Below are positions 51,893 through 59,671 of a DNA stretch of 64,000 bases, in pieces. The position numbers and the translations under genes were made by a program. The DNA is from Aldehydirespirator sp965203575. Lineage in GTDB: Bacteria > Actinomycetota > Acidimicrobiia > Acidimicrobiales > Aldehydirespiratoraceae. Under the pieces are notes generated by a model, which worked only from the letters and a program-made list of their open reading frames with translations, was not told where the DNA came from and ran no database searches. The stretch is taken from assembly GCA_965203575.1 (NCBI GenBank), contig OZ241894.1:1054001-1118000 (forward strand), read 5' to 3'. Position 1 is the first letter of the stretch. Each line of letters begins with the position of its first letter.

Positions 51893-52504
51893 CTATCCAG
51901 AATCAGCGGGTGGACCGGGGTCGAGGATCACGTCGTCGGTGCCGACCACCGCGAAGATATTGAACTCCTCCAAGTCCGCCGGCGACTCCGGATTCCTGAT
52001 CAGGGTCATGATCGTTCCCGGAGCCGGCGTGATGATGTCGGGGGGCGCGCCGAGCACGGACGCGACTGCCTTGGCATCGTCGCCGTATCCCGGCCGGTAG
52101 TAGATGACCGAGGCTTCGACCCGGTCCTGCTGGGTGTTCTTGGCTGCGGTCACGAACCCCGTGGCGTTGAGTGTGTCGGCCGTCCGTCCGGCCCGTCCCC
52201 GCACGCCGGTGCCGTTCATCACGGCCACCTTGACCTCACCTGGGGGGTGGGTGACCACCGGGGGAGCCGTCGTGGTCGTTGTGGTGGTTGTCGTGGTGGA
52301 CGTCGTGCCGTTGGCGTCGGTTTCTTCGGGGTCGCCGTCGGTCGACTCTGCCGGCGTGGCGCTGGGAGAGGTTCCGGTGCTGTCGTCGGAGTCGTCGAAG
52401 CCTCGCACCAGCAAGAACGCGCCCAGCGCGACCGCCACGATCACAAGCACGATGGCCCGTCCCGCCGAGCCGCCTCCCGAAGATTGAGCGTGCTGGGGAG
52501 TCAT
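51893..52504 (-). CDS. Membrane-anchored LytR_C-domain protein
   Basis: This 203-residue protein has one N-terminal membrane helix (AIVLVIVAVALGAFLLV, residues 17-33), an acidic and Thr-rich linker with an uninterrupted run of threonines (about residues 67-80), and a C-terminal LytR_C domain (VKVAVMNGTGVRGRAGRTAD, LNATGFVTAAKNTQQDR, seen as NATGFVTAAKN, then VIYYRPGYGDDAKAVASVL). The domain is found outside the membrane in cell-wall-associated actinobacterial proteins. The ATG at 52504 fixes the short basic start. Confidence 0.87.
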   Translation of the reverse strand: MTPQHAQSSGGGSAGRAIVLVIVAVALGAFLLVRGFDDSDDSTGTSPSATPAESTDGDPEETDANGTTSTTTTTTTTTTAPPVVTHPPGEVKVAVMNGTGVRGRAGRTADTLNATGFVTAAKNTQQDRVEASVIYYRPGYGDDAKAVASVLGAPPDIITPAPGTIMTLIRNPESPADLEEFNIFAVVGTDDVILDPGPPADSG

Positions 52505-52568
52505 GGCCCGAACCTTAGCCGGTGATGCTCGTTCAGTGTCGCACTGCTTCCGGTCTGAGGCCGGAGCC

Positions 52569-53948
52569 CTAGCCGGCCGAGCTGGGGGCCCCGCCGCCGA
52601 CGGATCGGGCCGCGAAGCGGGCCGCGAGCCGGCCGGCCCCGGTTCCGCTGCGGACCGCCCCCTCCATGGTGGCCGGCCAGCCGGTGTCGGTCCAGGCGCC
52701 GGCCAGATACACACCCCGAAGGCCGGATTCGGCTCCGGCTCGCAGCGAGTCGGTGCCCGGCACGCCGAGGAACGTGGCCGAGTTCTCGCGGGTGACGATC
52801 GACTCGGTGACGTCGGCTTCTGAGGCTGCCGGCAGGAGCCGGGCGAGTTCCGCTGCGAAGTGCGACACCAGATCGGCGGAGGCCATGCCGATGTAGGACT
52901 CCGCGGCCGAGAGCGACACGGCCAGGCATTGGCGGCCGTCGTCGAGCCCGGCGCCGGCGGTGCGGTCGAACACGTACTGCGCGTCGCTGCCGACGGTGGC
53001 GAAGAAGTCCAGGTCGGTCACCGGGCGGTCGTACACCAGATGGACGTTGACGATCGGGGAGGTGCCCAGCTCGACGAGCCGGTCCTGGGCCGCGACGGTG
53101 CCGGACGGCAGCAGCGCGGCCACCGCGTCGTGAGGCACGGCCACCACCACCGAGTCGGCTTCGATGACCTGCACGTCGGTCTGCACCTCCAGTCCTGCGT
53201 GGCCGGGGCGCACCGCCTTCACCCCGACACGCGAGCGGACCTCTCCTCCGGCGGCCTTCAAGGCCCGGCGGGCGGCGTCGCCGTGCAGGGCCGACAGGGG
53301 CACCCGGGCCCAGCCGATGTCGGCCGCGCCGGCCTCGGTGAGCAGCCCGGTCACGAACACTTTGGCGGCCAGCTTGAGGGAGGCGTCGGCTGCGCCGGCG
53401 TTGACCGTCGGCAGCACGATCAGGTCCCAGAACGTCTCGATGGCGGTCGTGTCCTGGCCGCGGGCCGTCAGCCATTCGCCGAAGGTCATGTCGTCGAGGG
53501 CCGGATCGTCGGGGTTGAGCCGCCTGAGCGCCAGCCCGGCCCGCAGCACGGCCAGCCTCTGGCGCAGGCTCAGATGCGGGTAGGACAGCAGCGCGGGCGC
53601 CAGGTGCAGCGGGGCCGGGCCGGGCGTGCGCCTGATCGACCCGACCGGTCCGCCCGGCGCTATCACGGGAACGTCGAGCCGGCTCTGCATCGACGCTCCG
53701 CCGGCTGAGCCGATCCGCTCCAGGAACGCCCGGTAGGCGGTGCAGCAGCGCATGAACACATGCTGGCCGTTGTCGAACCAGATGCCGTTGCGCTCGAACG
53801 ACCAGGTGGCACCGCCCAGGCGGGGGCGGCGCTCGAGCAGGGTGACGGCTGCGCCCCGGTCGGCCGCTTCCACCGCGGCCGACAACCCGGCCAGACCGCC
53901 GCCGACCACCACCACCCGCGGCCGGTTGCTCGAAGCCGCAGGTCTCAC
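52569..53948 (-). CDS. hpnE: Hydroxysqualene dehydroxylase HpnE
   Basis: This 459-residue FAD-dependent oxidoreductase has the dinucleotide-binding VVVVGGGLAGLSAAVEAADRG, LERRPRLGGATWSFERNG, FDNGQHVFMRCCTAY, and a C-terminal FAD motif GVYLAGAWTDTGWPATMEGAVRSG (seen as VYLAGAWTDTGWPATMEGAV), all typical of HpnE. The enzyme reduces hydroxysqualene to squalene. It uses a GTG start at 53948 and follows hpnD by 37 bases in a leftward operon. Confidence 0.92.
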   Translation of the reverse strand: MRPAASSNRPRVVVVGGGLAGLSAAVEAADRGAAVTLLERRPRLGGATWSFERNGIWFDNGQHVFMRCCTAYRAFLERIGSAGGASMQSRLDVPVIAPGGPVGSIRRTPGPAPLHLAPALLSYPHLSLRQRLAVLRAGLALRRLNPDDPALDDMTFGEWLTARGQDTTAIETFWDLIVLPTVNAGAADASLKLAAKVFVTGLLTEAGAADIGWARVPLSALHGDAARRALKAAGGEVRSRVGVKAVRPGHAGLEVQTDVQVIEADSVVVAVPHDAVAALLPSGTVAAQDRLVELGTSPIVNVHLVYDRPVTDLDFFATVGSDAQYVFDRTAGAGLDDGRQCLAVSLSAAESYIGMASADLVSHFAAELARLLPAASEADVTESIVTRENSATFLGVPGTDSLRAGAESGLRGVYLAGAWTDTGWPATMEGAVRSGTGAGRLAARFAARSVGGGAPSSAG

Positions 53949-53985
53949 GTCGGGCGCGCCACCCGCGCCGGCCGCGGGCCTGGTG

Positions 53986-54894
53986 TCACGGCCGCAACCC
54001 GGACAGGCTGCGGGCCGCCACCAGGGCCTTCTCGGTGGTGGGGAGGCTGACCCGGCCGTTCAGCGGGGACGCGGGCTGGGCCAGGATGCGGCCCAGCAGC
54101 CGCCGGTAGATCCCGGCCATGGCCGCGGTGCACGCCCGGCTGCGGTAGTCGAGATGGTCCAGCAACATCAGACCTCGCTCGAACCATGTCACCGCCTGGC
54201 CGGCCACGAACTGCACCAACGCGGCCGCGCTGTCGGACGGGTCCCACCGGCCCGGGGCGATCCCGAAGCGGACCCGCTCCTGTTCGGGCAGGTAGATGCG
54301 CCCCATACGATGGTCCTCGACGATGTCTCGCAGCATGTTGGTGAGTTGCAGGGCCACGCCCAGGTCGTCGGCCAGTTCCTCGACGGGCCGGTCCTGGCCG
54401 GTCGGCGTGGCGTTGCTGCCGGTCGGGCCCGCGGCGACGGCACGAGCGGGCCTGGTGCCGAACACGCCCAGCGACAGGCGGCCCACCGAGCCGGCCACCA
54501 GCCGGCAGTAGCGCACGGTGTCATCCATGGTGGCGTAGGTCTCGCCCCGCACGTCGAACTCGCAGCCCTCGACGATCTCGTGCAGGGCGGCCACGGGGAT
54601 CGGGTATTGGGCCGCGGCGTGGCCCACGCCCACCAGCACGGGGTCGGCGGGGTCGGCGATCTCGCCCGCCTCCAGGGCCGCGATGGCGTTGTGGAGTTCG
54701 TCCAGCGCGGCGAGCTTGCGGTCCTGGGGCCAGTCGCCGTCGCCTACGTCGTCGATGCGGCGAGCCAGGGCGTACAGGGCGGCCATCGCCCGGCGCTTGG
54801 GCGGCGGCAGCAGGCGGATCCCGTAGGCGAAGTTGCGGGCCTCGGACCAGGTGATCTCCTCGCAGCGGCGGTAGGCCGCCTCGGCACCGATCAC
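53986..54894 (-). CDS. hpnD: Presqualene diphosphate synthase HpnD
   Basis: This 302-residue trans-isoprenyl diphosphate synthase condenses two farnesyl diphosphates. The two acidic motifs are ALARRIDDVGDGDWP and LRDIVEDHRMGRIYLP. FAYGIRLLPPPKRRAMAALY and GCEFDVRGETYATMDDTVRYCRLVAGSVG (seen as CRLVAGSVGRLSLGVFG) are the family signatures. The GTG at 54894 overlaps the hpnC stop (GTGA). A loop of about 15 residues (ARAVAAGPTGSNATPTG) before the second motif is slightly longer than usual. Confidence 0.92.
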   Translation of the reverse strand: MIGAEAAYRRCEEITWSEARNFAYGIRLLPPPKRRAMAALYALARRIDDVGDGDWPQDRKLAALDELHNAIAALEAGEIADPADPVLVGVGHAAAQYPIPVAALHEIVEGCEFDVRGETYATMDDTVRYCRLVAGSVGRLSLGVFGTRPARAVAAGPTGSNATPTGQDRPVEELADDLGVALQLTNMLRDIVEDHRMGRIYLPEQERVRFGIAPGRWDPSDSAAALVQFVAGQAVTWFERGLMLLDHLDYRSRACTAAMAGIYRRLLGRILAQPASPLNGRVSLPTTEKALVAARSLSGLRP

Positions 54895-55832
54895 GGGCTG
54901 CCCGTCCCCCGCCGGAGCGCACCGGCCAGGTACACGCCGGCGAGACGGCCCAACACCCGTGCGGCACCGGCTTTGCGGGTGCGGCTCAGCACTTCGAATC
55001 CGGCGGCCTCGAGGGCGTCGAGATTGGCCAGCCCTCCGGCCACGAACCCGGCCACGGCCAGGCGGGCGGGCCCTCGCAGCGACGCCACCAGTCCCTTGCC
55101 GCGGTCGAGCATGGCCCGGGCCCGGCTGGCCTCGTAGGCCACCAGGCCGCGCAGGTTGGCCGATGCCACCGGAGCACCGAGGTCCTCGACGTCGACGCCG
55201 AAGCGGTCCATGTCGTCGGCCGGCAAGTAGACGCGCCCGTTGGCCGCGTCCTCGCCCACGTCCTGGAGGTGCTCCAGCACCTGCAAGCCGCTGCACACCT
55301 GGTCGGAGGCGGCCAGGCGGTCGGGGGTGGCCGCCTCGAACACGGCCAGCACCAGGTGCCCGACGGGATTGGCCGACAGCTCGCAGTACTCCATCAGCTC
55401 GTCGAAGTCGGCGTAGCTGGTCTTGTGCTGGTCGAGCCGGTTGGCGGCCAGCAGCCCGTCGAAGGGCCCGCGGTCCAGGCCGAACCGCTCCACCGTGGGG
55501 GCCAGCCGGACGAAGGCCTCGTGGCGGGGGGCGCCGGCGAACAGGTCGTCGAGCTGGGCCTCGATCCAGTCCAGGGCGGCCGGGCGGTCCCCGGGGTACT
55601 CGTCACCGAGGTTGTCGACGAGCCGGGCGTAGCCGTAGATGGCCCGCAGGTGGCCCTGCACCGCTCTGGGCAGCAGCCGCAGCGCCACCGGGAAGTTCTC
55701 TCCGGACGCCCGGGCCATGACCGCGTCGAGCCCGACATGGCGCTCGACCGCTTCGTTCACCGGGCTGAAGCTACCACCCGGCCGCCGCCGGCTAGCGGTG
55801 GTCGAGGGTTCTGGCGGGACTTCGGGCACCAT
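54891..55832 (-). CDS. hpnC: Hydroxysqualene synthase HpnC
   Basis: This 313-residue squalene/phytoene synthase-family enzyme converts presqualene diphosphate to hydroxysqualene. Motifs are ENFPVALRLLPRAVQGHLRAIYGYARLVDNLGDE (seen as IYGYARLVDNLGDE), YCELSANPVGHLVL and LQDVGEDAANGRVYLP. The ATG at 55832 has AGGAGC seven bases upstream and is preferred over an AT-rich extension to 55880. It is first in the hpnC-hpnD-hpnE operon, so squalene, and from it hopanoids or other triterpenes, can be made. No squalene cyclase gene is in the window. Confidence 0.92.
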   Translation of the reverse strand: MVPEVPPEPSTTASRRRPGGSFSPVNEAVERHVGLDAVMARASGENFPVALRLLPRAVQGHLRAIYGYARLVDNLGDEYPGDRPAALDWIEAQLDDLFAGAPRHEAFVRLAPTVERFGLDRGPFDGLLAANRLDQHKTSYADFDELMEYCELSANPVGHLVLAVFEAATPDRLAASDQVCSGLQVLEHLQDVGEDAANGRVYLPADDMDRFGVDVEDLGAPVASANLRGLVAYEASRARAMLDRGKGLVASLRGPARLAVAGFVAGGLANLDALEAAGFEVLSRTRKAGAARVLGRLAGVYLAGALRRGTGSP

Positions 55833-55906
55833 CTCAGCTCCTATCAGAACAGAAAATAACATGAAAAGGTTGTAAATCACTGAACTATGCGCTTGAATGC
55901 CTGTCC
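55833..55906. promoter_or_regulatory. AT-rich divergent promoter region between hpnC and the secreted-protein/Tad region
   Basis: This 74-base gap is unusually AT-rich for the window (for example GAAAATAACATGAAAAGG). It must hold promoters for the leftward hpn operon and the rightward secreted-protein genes. Confidence 0.45.
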
Positions 55907-57058
55907 ATGTATTTTTGTTGCCTTACATCCTTCCCCAACCGTGGTCCGGCAGCTCCATCTGGTGAAGCCCCGAAGACGGGGTCCGGGCGACACGCGAGCA
56001 GGATCGTGATCGTCTTGGCAGTCGCTCTCGGGACGGTCGCGGCCGGCTGTGGAACTGCCGTCAGCCCCGGCGTGGCCGGCGCCTCCCAGGAGGACGACGT
56101 CCCGGTACCGAGCCTTCTGCCGGCAGTTGAGCCGGAGACGGGGACGGCGACCGAACAGCAACCGCATGCCACGACGAGCACGACAACCACGCCGACTGCG
56201 GCCTCTCCCCCAGTCGCGCCGACGACGACCACGGCGACCACAGCCGATCCGTCCACGGCGAACACCACGATCCCGGTCGCGGTGGAGGGTGCGGGGCCGG
56301 CGCCCGAGGGTGGCCATCCGCCCGCTCCCCTTCCGGGCATGGTCCCCCGCGAGCACCCCTACTGGGACCACCCCGACTGCGCTCCCGGTCCGCCCTGGGC
56401 CCCTGGCTGTTTCCCGCCCACCGAATGGGAGACCCCGCAGGACCTCTCCGACTGCTTCGCGCCCTACCCCGATCTAGGGGTGGGCGGCATCTGTGCCTCC
56501 GGCCGGGTCGACGAGACGCCACGGTGGACCAGCGATGTGATCCGCTGGACGAGTTGGTGCTTCAACCAGCCGTCGGGCAACTGCACGTGGCTGCTGTATG
56601 AGATGAAATGGGCGCTGGACTACTTGGGCGCGCACCCGTGGTGCGTGCTCAACGCGTACCAGGATCGCGTCGACGCCTACACCGGCGGCGCAACCGGGAA
56701 GCACGTTCAGGACCGGCACGGCTGGCACAACTGCGCCACCGTGATCGACCCCCTGGCAGCGGATCCGCCGGCGGGCCGCTCCGACGACGCCGGGCTGCTG
56801 CTGTCGGACACGATGTCGTTGGCCGAGCAGTGCCGCGTCGTGCTGCCCGCCGACATCGAACTGGAGACCCGGACCCGGCTGTTCTCGGCGGGACCCGACC
56901 AGAGGTTCGGATCCGACTGCGACGCATGGGCCGAGTGGGTCCAGAACCGCCCCAAGGGCGTGGATCGGCGCGCCTGCGACCGTTCGGCGCGCCTGGCCGA
57001 GGAGTGGATGGAGCACTACCACGCCACCCCTGAGCGCTACTACATCGTCTACTGCTGA
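55907..57058 (+). CDS. Secreted lipoprotein of unknown function with Thr/Pro linker
   Basis: The 383-residue frame starts at ATG 55907. Hydrophobic residues about 32-46 lead to a lipobox-like VAAGC at about residue 48, preceded by an unusually long basic leader. Residues about 75-125 are rich in Thr, Pro and Ala. The C-terminal ~240 residues form a cysteine- and tryptophan-rich domain (PYWDHPDCAPGPPWAPGCFPP, seen as HPDCAPGPPWAPGCFPP, then TSWCFNQPSGNCTWLLYEM, HGWHNCATVIDPLA and FGSDCDAWAEWVQNRPKGVD, seen as DCDAWAEWVQNR). The ten or so cysteines suggest disulfides outside the cell. No family is recognised. It precedes the repeat protein and Tad genes by 42 bases and probably belongs to that locus. 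Confidence 0.65.
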   Translation: MYFCCLTSFPNRGPAAPSGEAPKTGSGRHASRIVIVLAVALGTVAAGCGTAVSPGVAGASQEDDVPVPSLLPAVEPETGTATEQQPHATTSTTTTPTAASPPVAPTTTTATTADPSTANTTIPVAVEGAGPAPEGGHPPAPLPGMVPREHPYWDHPDCAPGPPWAPGCFPPTEWETPQDLSDCFAPYPDLGVGGICASGRVDETPRWTSDVIRWTSWCFNQPSGNCTWLLYEMKWALDYLGAHPWCVLNAYQDRVDAYTGGATGKHVQDRHGWHNCATVIDPLAADPPAGRSDDAGLLLSDTMSLAEQCRVVLPADIELETRTRLFSAGPDQRFGSDCDAWAEWVQNRPKGVDRRACDRSARLAEEWMEHYHATPERYYIVYC

Positions 57059-57100
57059 CCGAAGTTTCGCTGCTGACCAGACACCAGGAGTCCGAGTCTT

Positions 57101-59041
57101 GTGACCACCCCAACCGCATCGCCACAGCCCTCGCCCAGCGGACCGTCGCGCCACCAGGCCGCGGTGGTCGCGACACTGATCGGCGCGCTCCTGCTGGGAG
57201 CGGTCGTCGCCCAGCAGAGCGCCGATCCGGTGACTCTGGGTACGCGAGTCGCGTTCGCTCATCCGATCCCGCCTCCACATGAGCACACTCGGCCCACCAC
57301 GAGGCCGCGGACTTGCAAACCACCCCGCGGCTGCAACACGCCGCCGACCACGACGAGACGCCAGGCGAGAACTACCACCAGAAAGCCGCCGCCGACCACC
57401 ACCAAACGGCCAGTCACCACCTACCGACGGCCAGTCACAACCACCACCAAACGGCCAGCCACAACCACCACCAAACGGCCAGCCACAACCTACCGACGGC
57501 CAGTCACCACCACCACCAAACGGCCAGTCACCACCTACCGACGGCCAGTCACCACCACCACCAAACGGCCAGTCACCACCTACCGACGGCCAGTCACCAC
57601 CACCACCAAACGGCCAGTCACCACCACCACCAAACGGCCAGTCACCACCACCACCAAACGGCCAGTCACCACCTACCGACGGCCAGTCACCACCACCACC
57701 AAACGGCCAGTCACCACCACCACCAAACGGCCAGTCACCACCTACCGACGGCCACCACCGACGACTACCACGATGCCGCCGCGGCGTACCCAGGGCTGTC
57801 GAGGATGGGCGTGCGAGCAAGTGAACTCCGGCATCGCCAACGGTTACCTGCCCGACAACTTCAACCCCAACGAGGACACCTCGACAGACGATCTGCGCAA
57901 GATCGTCGAGGCCTACGGGCAGCACAATCCCGGCTTCGACGCCGATGCCGCCCTCAAAGCCATCGCAGACGGCAATCCCGACGATGAGACGGACCGGGGG
58001 GACATGTTCAACGCGCTCGCGGCCGGGCTCGGCATCCCCTACGACCCCGAAGACCCCTTCGACGTGGCCGACGAACTGGCCGACATGGGCATCCTGCAGG
58101 GCCACGACCGCGACGGCGACGGGAGGGTCAACCCCTACAGCCGGCCCGACGCCGACCCCGACTCGACGATGACCAACCACCAGTTGGCCGCGTTCCTGAG
58201 CCGCATCCCCCCCAACGACGACCCCGACGACGGCGACGGACCCACCAAGAACCGCCCGACCAAGACAGGCCGCAGCCCGACCAAGACAGGCGGCAACCCG
58301 ACCAGGACAGGCGGCAACCCGCCCGGCGGAGACGGTGGTCCCGACGACGAGACGTGCACCACGGGCCTGGCGCTCTCCAATCACGAGCGCTCCCTGTTCC
58401 TGGCCCAGCTGCAATGGGCGACGCTGGTGGGCATCGAACCGCAGGGCGAGCCGGGCAGGCCCTGGCCTCCCCATCCCGATGTGCCCGGCGGCACGGAGTA
58501 CCTGCTGGTGGCCGGATCGCCGGTGTGGCCGGTGGTCGACCCCCCGGGCCTGTGGCACGTCGTCAGCGACGACGGCTGCCTGTGGGAGGCCATCAGCGTC
58601 CAGACCCGCCTGACCCTGATGCTGCCGTGGAGTCCCGGTGACCGCTCGACGATCGAGAACGCCGACTCGGCCCGGCCCGGCGCGGGATTCGACACCTACC
58701 TGAGCCGCTGGGACAACCTGAGCGCGACCCAGCAAGCCGAGGCCCAGCAGCACCACCGCAGCCGGGACGTGAGCGCCTCGTGCGGAATCGAGACGGCCAT
58801 GTCTGAGCACTCCCGCAACCGTTGCCGCTGGGAGCTCCCGGCGCCGGGGGTGTGGTCCTGGGAGGCCCGCGCCTGTTTCAGGGGCGTCGCGGAGGACACT
58901 ACCTTCCACGGGTGCGCCACCCTCGCCCGCGGCGTCGAGTGGTTCCTGGAGATCATCGACTACACGTCCGGGATCACGCTCCACCACGACTCCGCTGTGA
59001 CGCCGGGCGCTGAGCCCCGGCGTCCGGCGCAGGCCACCTAG
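57101..59041 (+). CDS. Secreted stalk-like protein with Thr-Lys-Arg-Pro-Val repeats next to the Tad locus
   Basis: The 646-residue product starts at GTG 57101 after CCAGGAGTCC. One N-terminal hydrophobic segment (about residues 22-43, AVVATLIGALLLGAVVAQQ) serves as signal or anchor. Residues about 75-225 are a basic stalk of alternating TTTKRPVT and TYRRPVT units. Residues about 228-370 are a helical, acidic region with an EF-hand-like loop (HDRDGDGRVNPYS). A second short repeat follows (PTKTGRS, PTKTGGN, PTRTGGN). The C-terminal ~270 residues are a Trp- and Cys-containing beta-rich domain (GLWHVVSDDGCLWEAISVQ, CGIETAMSEHSRNRCRWEL). The family is unknown. Its stop overlaps the ribosome-binding site of the cpaB-like gene, so it is in the pilus operon and may be a pilus-associated adhesin or wall-spanning component (inference). 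Confidence 0.7.
   Translation: MTTPTASPQPSPSGPSRHQAAVVATLIGALLLGAVVAQQSADPVTLGTRVAFAHPIPPPHEHTRPTTRPRTCKPPRGCNTPPTTTRRQARTTTRKPPPTTTKRPVTTYRRPVTTTTKRPATTTTKRPATTYRRPVTTTTKRPVTTYRRPVTTTTKRPVTTYRRPVTTTTKRPVTTTTKRPVTTTTKRPVTTYRRPVTTTTKRPVTTTTKRPVTTYRRPPPTTTTMPPRRTQGCRGWACEQVNSGIANGYLPDNFNPNEDTSTDDLRKIVEAYGQHNPGFDADAALKAIADGNPDDETDRGDMFNALAAGLGIPYDPEDPFDVADELADMGILQGHDRDGDGRVNPYSRPDADPDSTMTNHQLAAFLSRIPPNDDPDDGDGPTKNRPTKTGRSPTKTGGNPTRTGGNPPGGDGGPDDETCTTGLALSNHERSLFLAQLQWATLVGIEPQGEPGRPWPPHPDVPGGTEYLLVAGSPVWPVVDPPGLWHVVSDDGCLWEAISVQTRLTLMLPWSPGDRSTIENADSARPGAGFDTYLSRWDNLSATQQAEAQQHHRSRDVSASCGIETAMSEHSRNRCRWELPAPGVWSWEARACFRGVAEDTTFHGCATLARGVEWFLEIIDYTSGITLHHDSAVTPGAEPRRPAQAT
57405..57765 (+). repeat. 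In-frame coding tandem repeat, mixed 24- and 21-base units
   Basis: About 16 units alternate between the 24-base unit ACCACCACCAAACGGCCAGT-CACC (8 codons, TTTKRPVT) and the 21-base unit ACCTACCGACGGCCAGT-CACC (7 codons, TYRRPVT). Nearly all copies are identical at the DNA level, which implies recent expansion or homogenisation. Since the units are multiples of three and carry no stops, all three forward frames and one reverse frame stay open across them. Confidence 0.85.
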
Positions 59042-59050
59042 GAGGCGCGG

Positions 59051-59671
59051 ATGGCCGCGAACCCGGCCCCCATGTCGGGCCAGGCCCGGCGGTTCACAGC
59101 CGCAGCCCTGATAGTCGTGGTGGTTGCGCTGTCGGTGTGGCTGTTCGGTCGCCCCGAGCCGGAGACCACAGTGCAGGTGGTGGCCGCAGCCGAGGACTGG
59201 CCCGCTGGACGCGAGCCGGGCGAGTACGTGATCGTGGAGATGCCCGAGGAGTCGGCCGCGCTGTTCGTGACCGCCGACCAACTGGCCGACCGGGTGCCTG
59301 CGGTGGCCGTGCCGGCAGGCACGGTGCTGTCCACGGCCCTGCTGGCCGACTCGGCCGTGCCCGCCGCCTCCGACCTGTCGGCCGCCCTGCTGGCCGTGGC
59401 GGTCGACCCGGCGCTGTGGCCCGAGCCGGGCCCCAGGCCCGGCGACGCCGCGGTGCTGGCCGCACAGCCGGGCGGCTGCGCGGCTGCGGTTCTGCCGGTG
59501 GTGCTGGTCGGCGAGGGCACCGTCGTGGTCGAGGCCGGGCCGCAGCTGGCTGCGGTGCTGGGCCCGACGGTGTGGTGGACATGGGAGTCGCCGCCGGCGG
59601 GCTGGCCCGGCTGCCCGGCGCCGACACCACCTGACGAATGGAGGTCCGGCAATGCTGATGATCTCAACTGA
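59051..59671 (+). CDS. SAF-domain protein, CpaB/RcpC-like pilus assembly protein
   Basis: This 206-residue protein has one N-terminal membrane helix (ALIVVVVALSVWLFG, residues 18-32). A SAF domain follows (VQVVAAAEDWPAG, ADRVPAVAVPAGTVLSTALLAD, seen as VPAVAVPAGTVLSTALL), as in CpaB/RcpC proteins that work outside the membrane in Tad pilus assembly. It is shorter than Gram-negative CpaB, as is common in Actinobacteria. AGGAGG six bases before the ATG overlaps the previous stop. The end overlaps tadA by 20 bases. Confidence 0.82.
   Translation: MAANPAPMSGQARRFTAAALIVVVVALSVWLFGRPEPETTVQVVAAAEDWPAGREPGEYVIVEMPEESAALFVTADQLADRVPAVAVPAGTVLSTALLADSAVPAASDLSAALLAVAVDPALWPEPGPRPGDAAVLAAQPGGCAAAVLPVVLVGEGTVVVEAGPQLAAVLGPTVWWTWESPPAGWPGCPAPTPPDEWRSGNADDLN

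Noticed and set aside
57405..57765. CRISPR-like regularly spaced repeat
   Set aside because: Units are contiguous, multiples of three, lack unique spacers, and encode a regular peptide in a well-supported frame. No cas genes are present.
57313..57987. Alternative His/Gln-rich frame across the repeat protein
   Set aside because: It is open only because the repeat lacks stops in all forward frames. It has no signal, no ribosome-binding site, and ends in arginine-rich noise outside the repeat.
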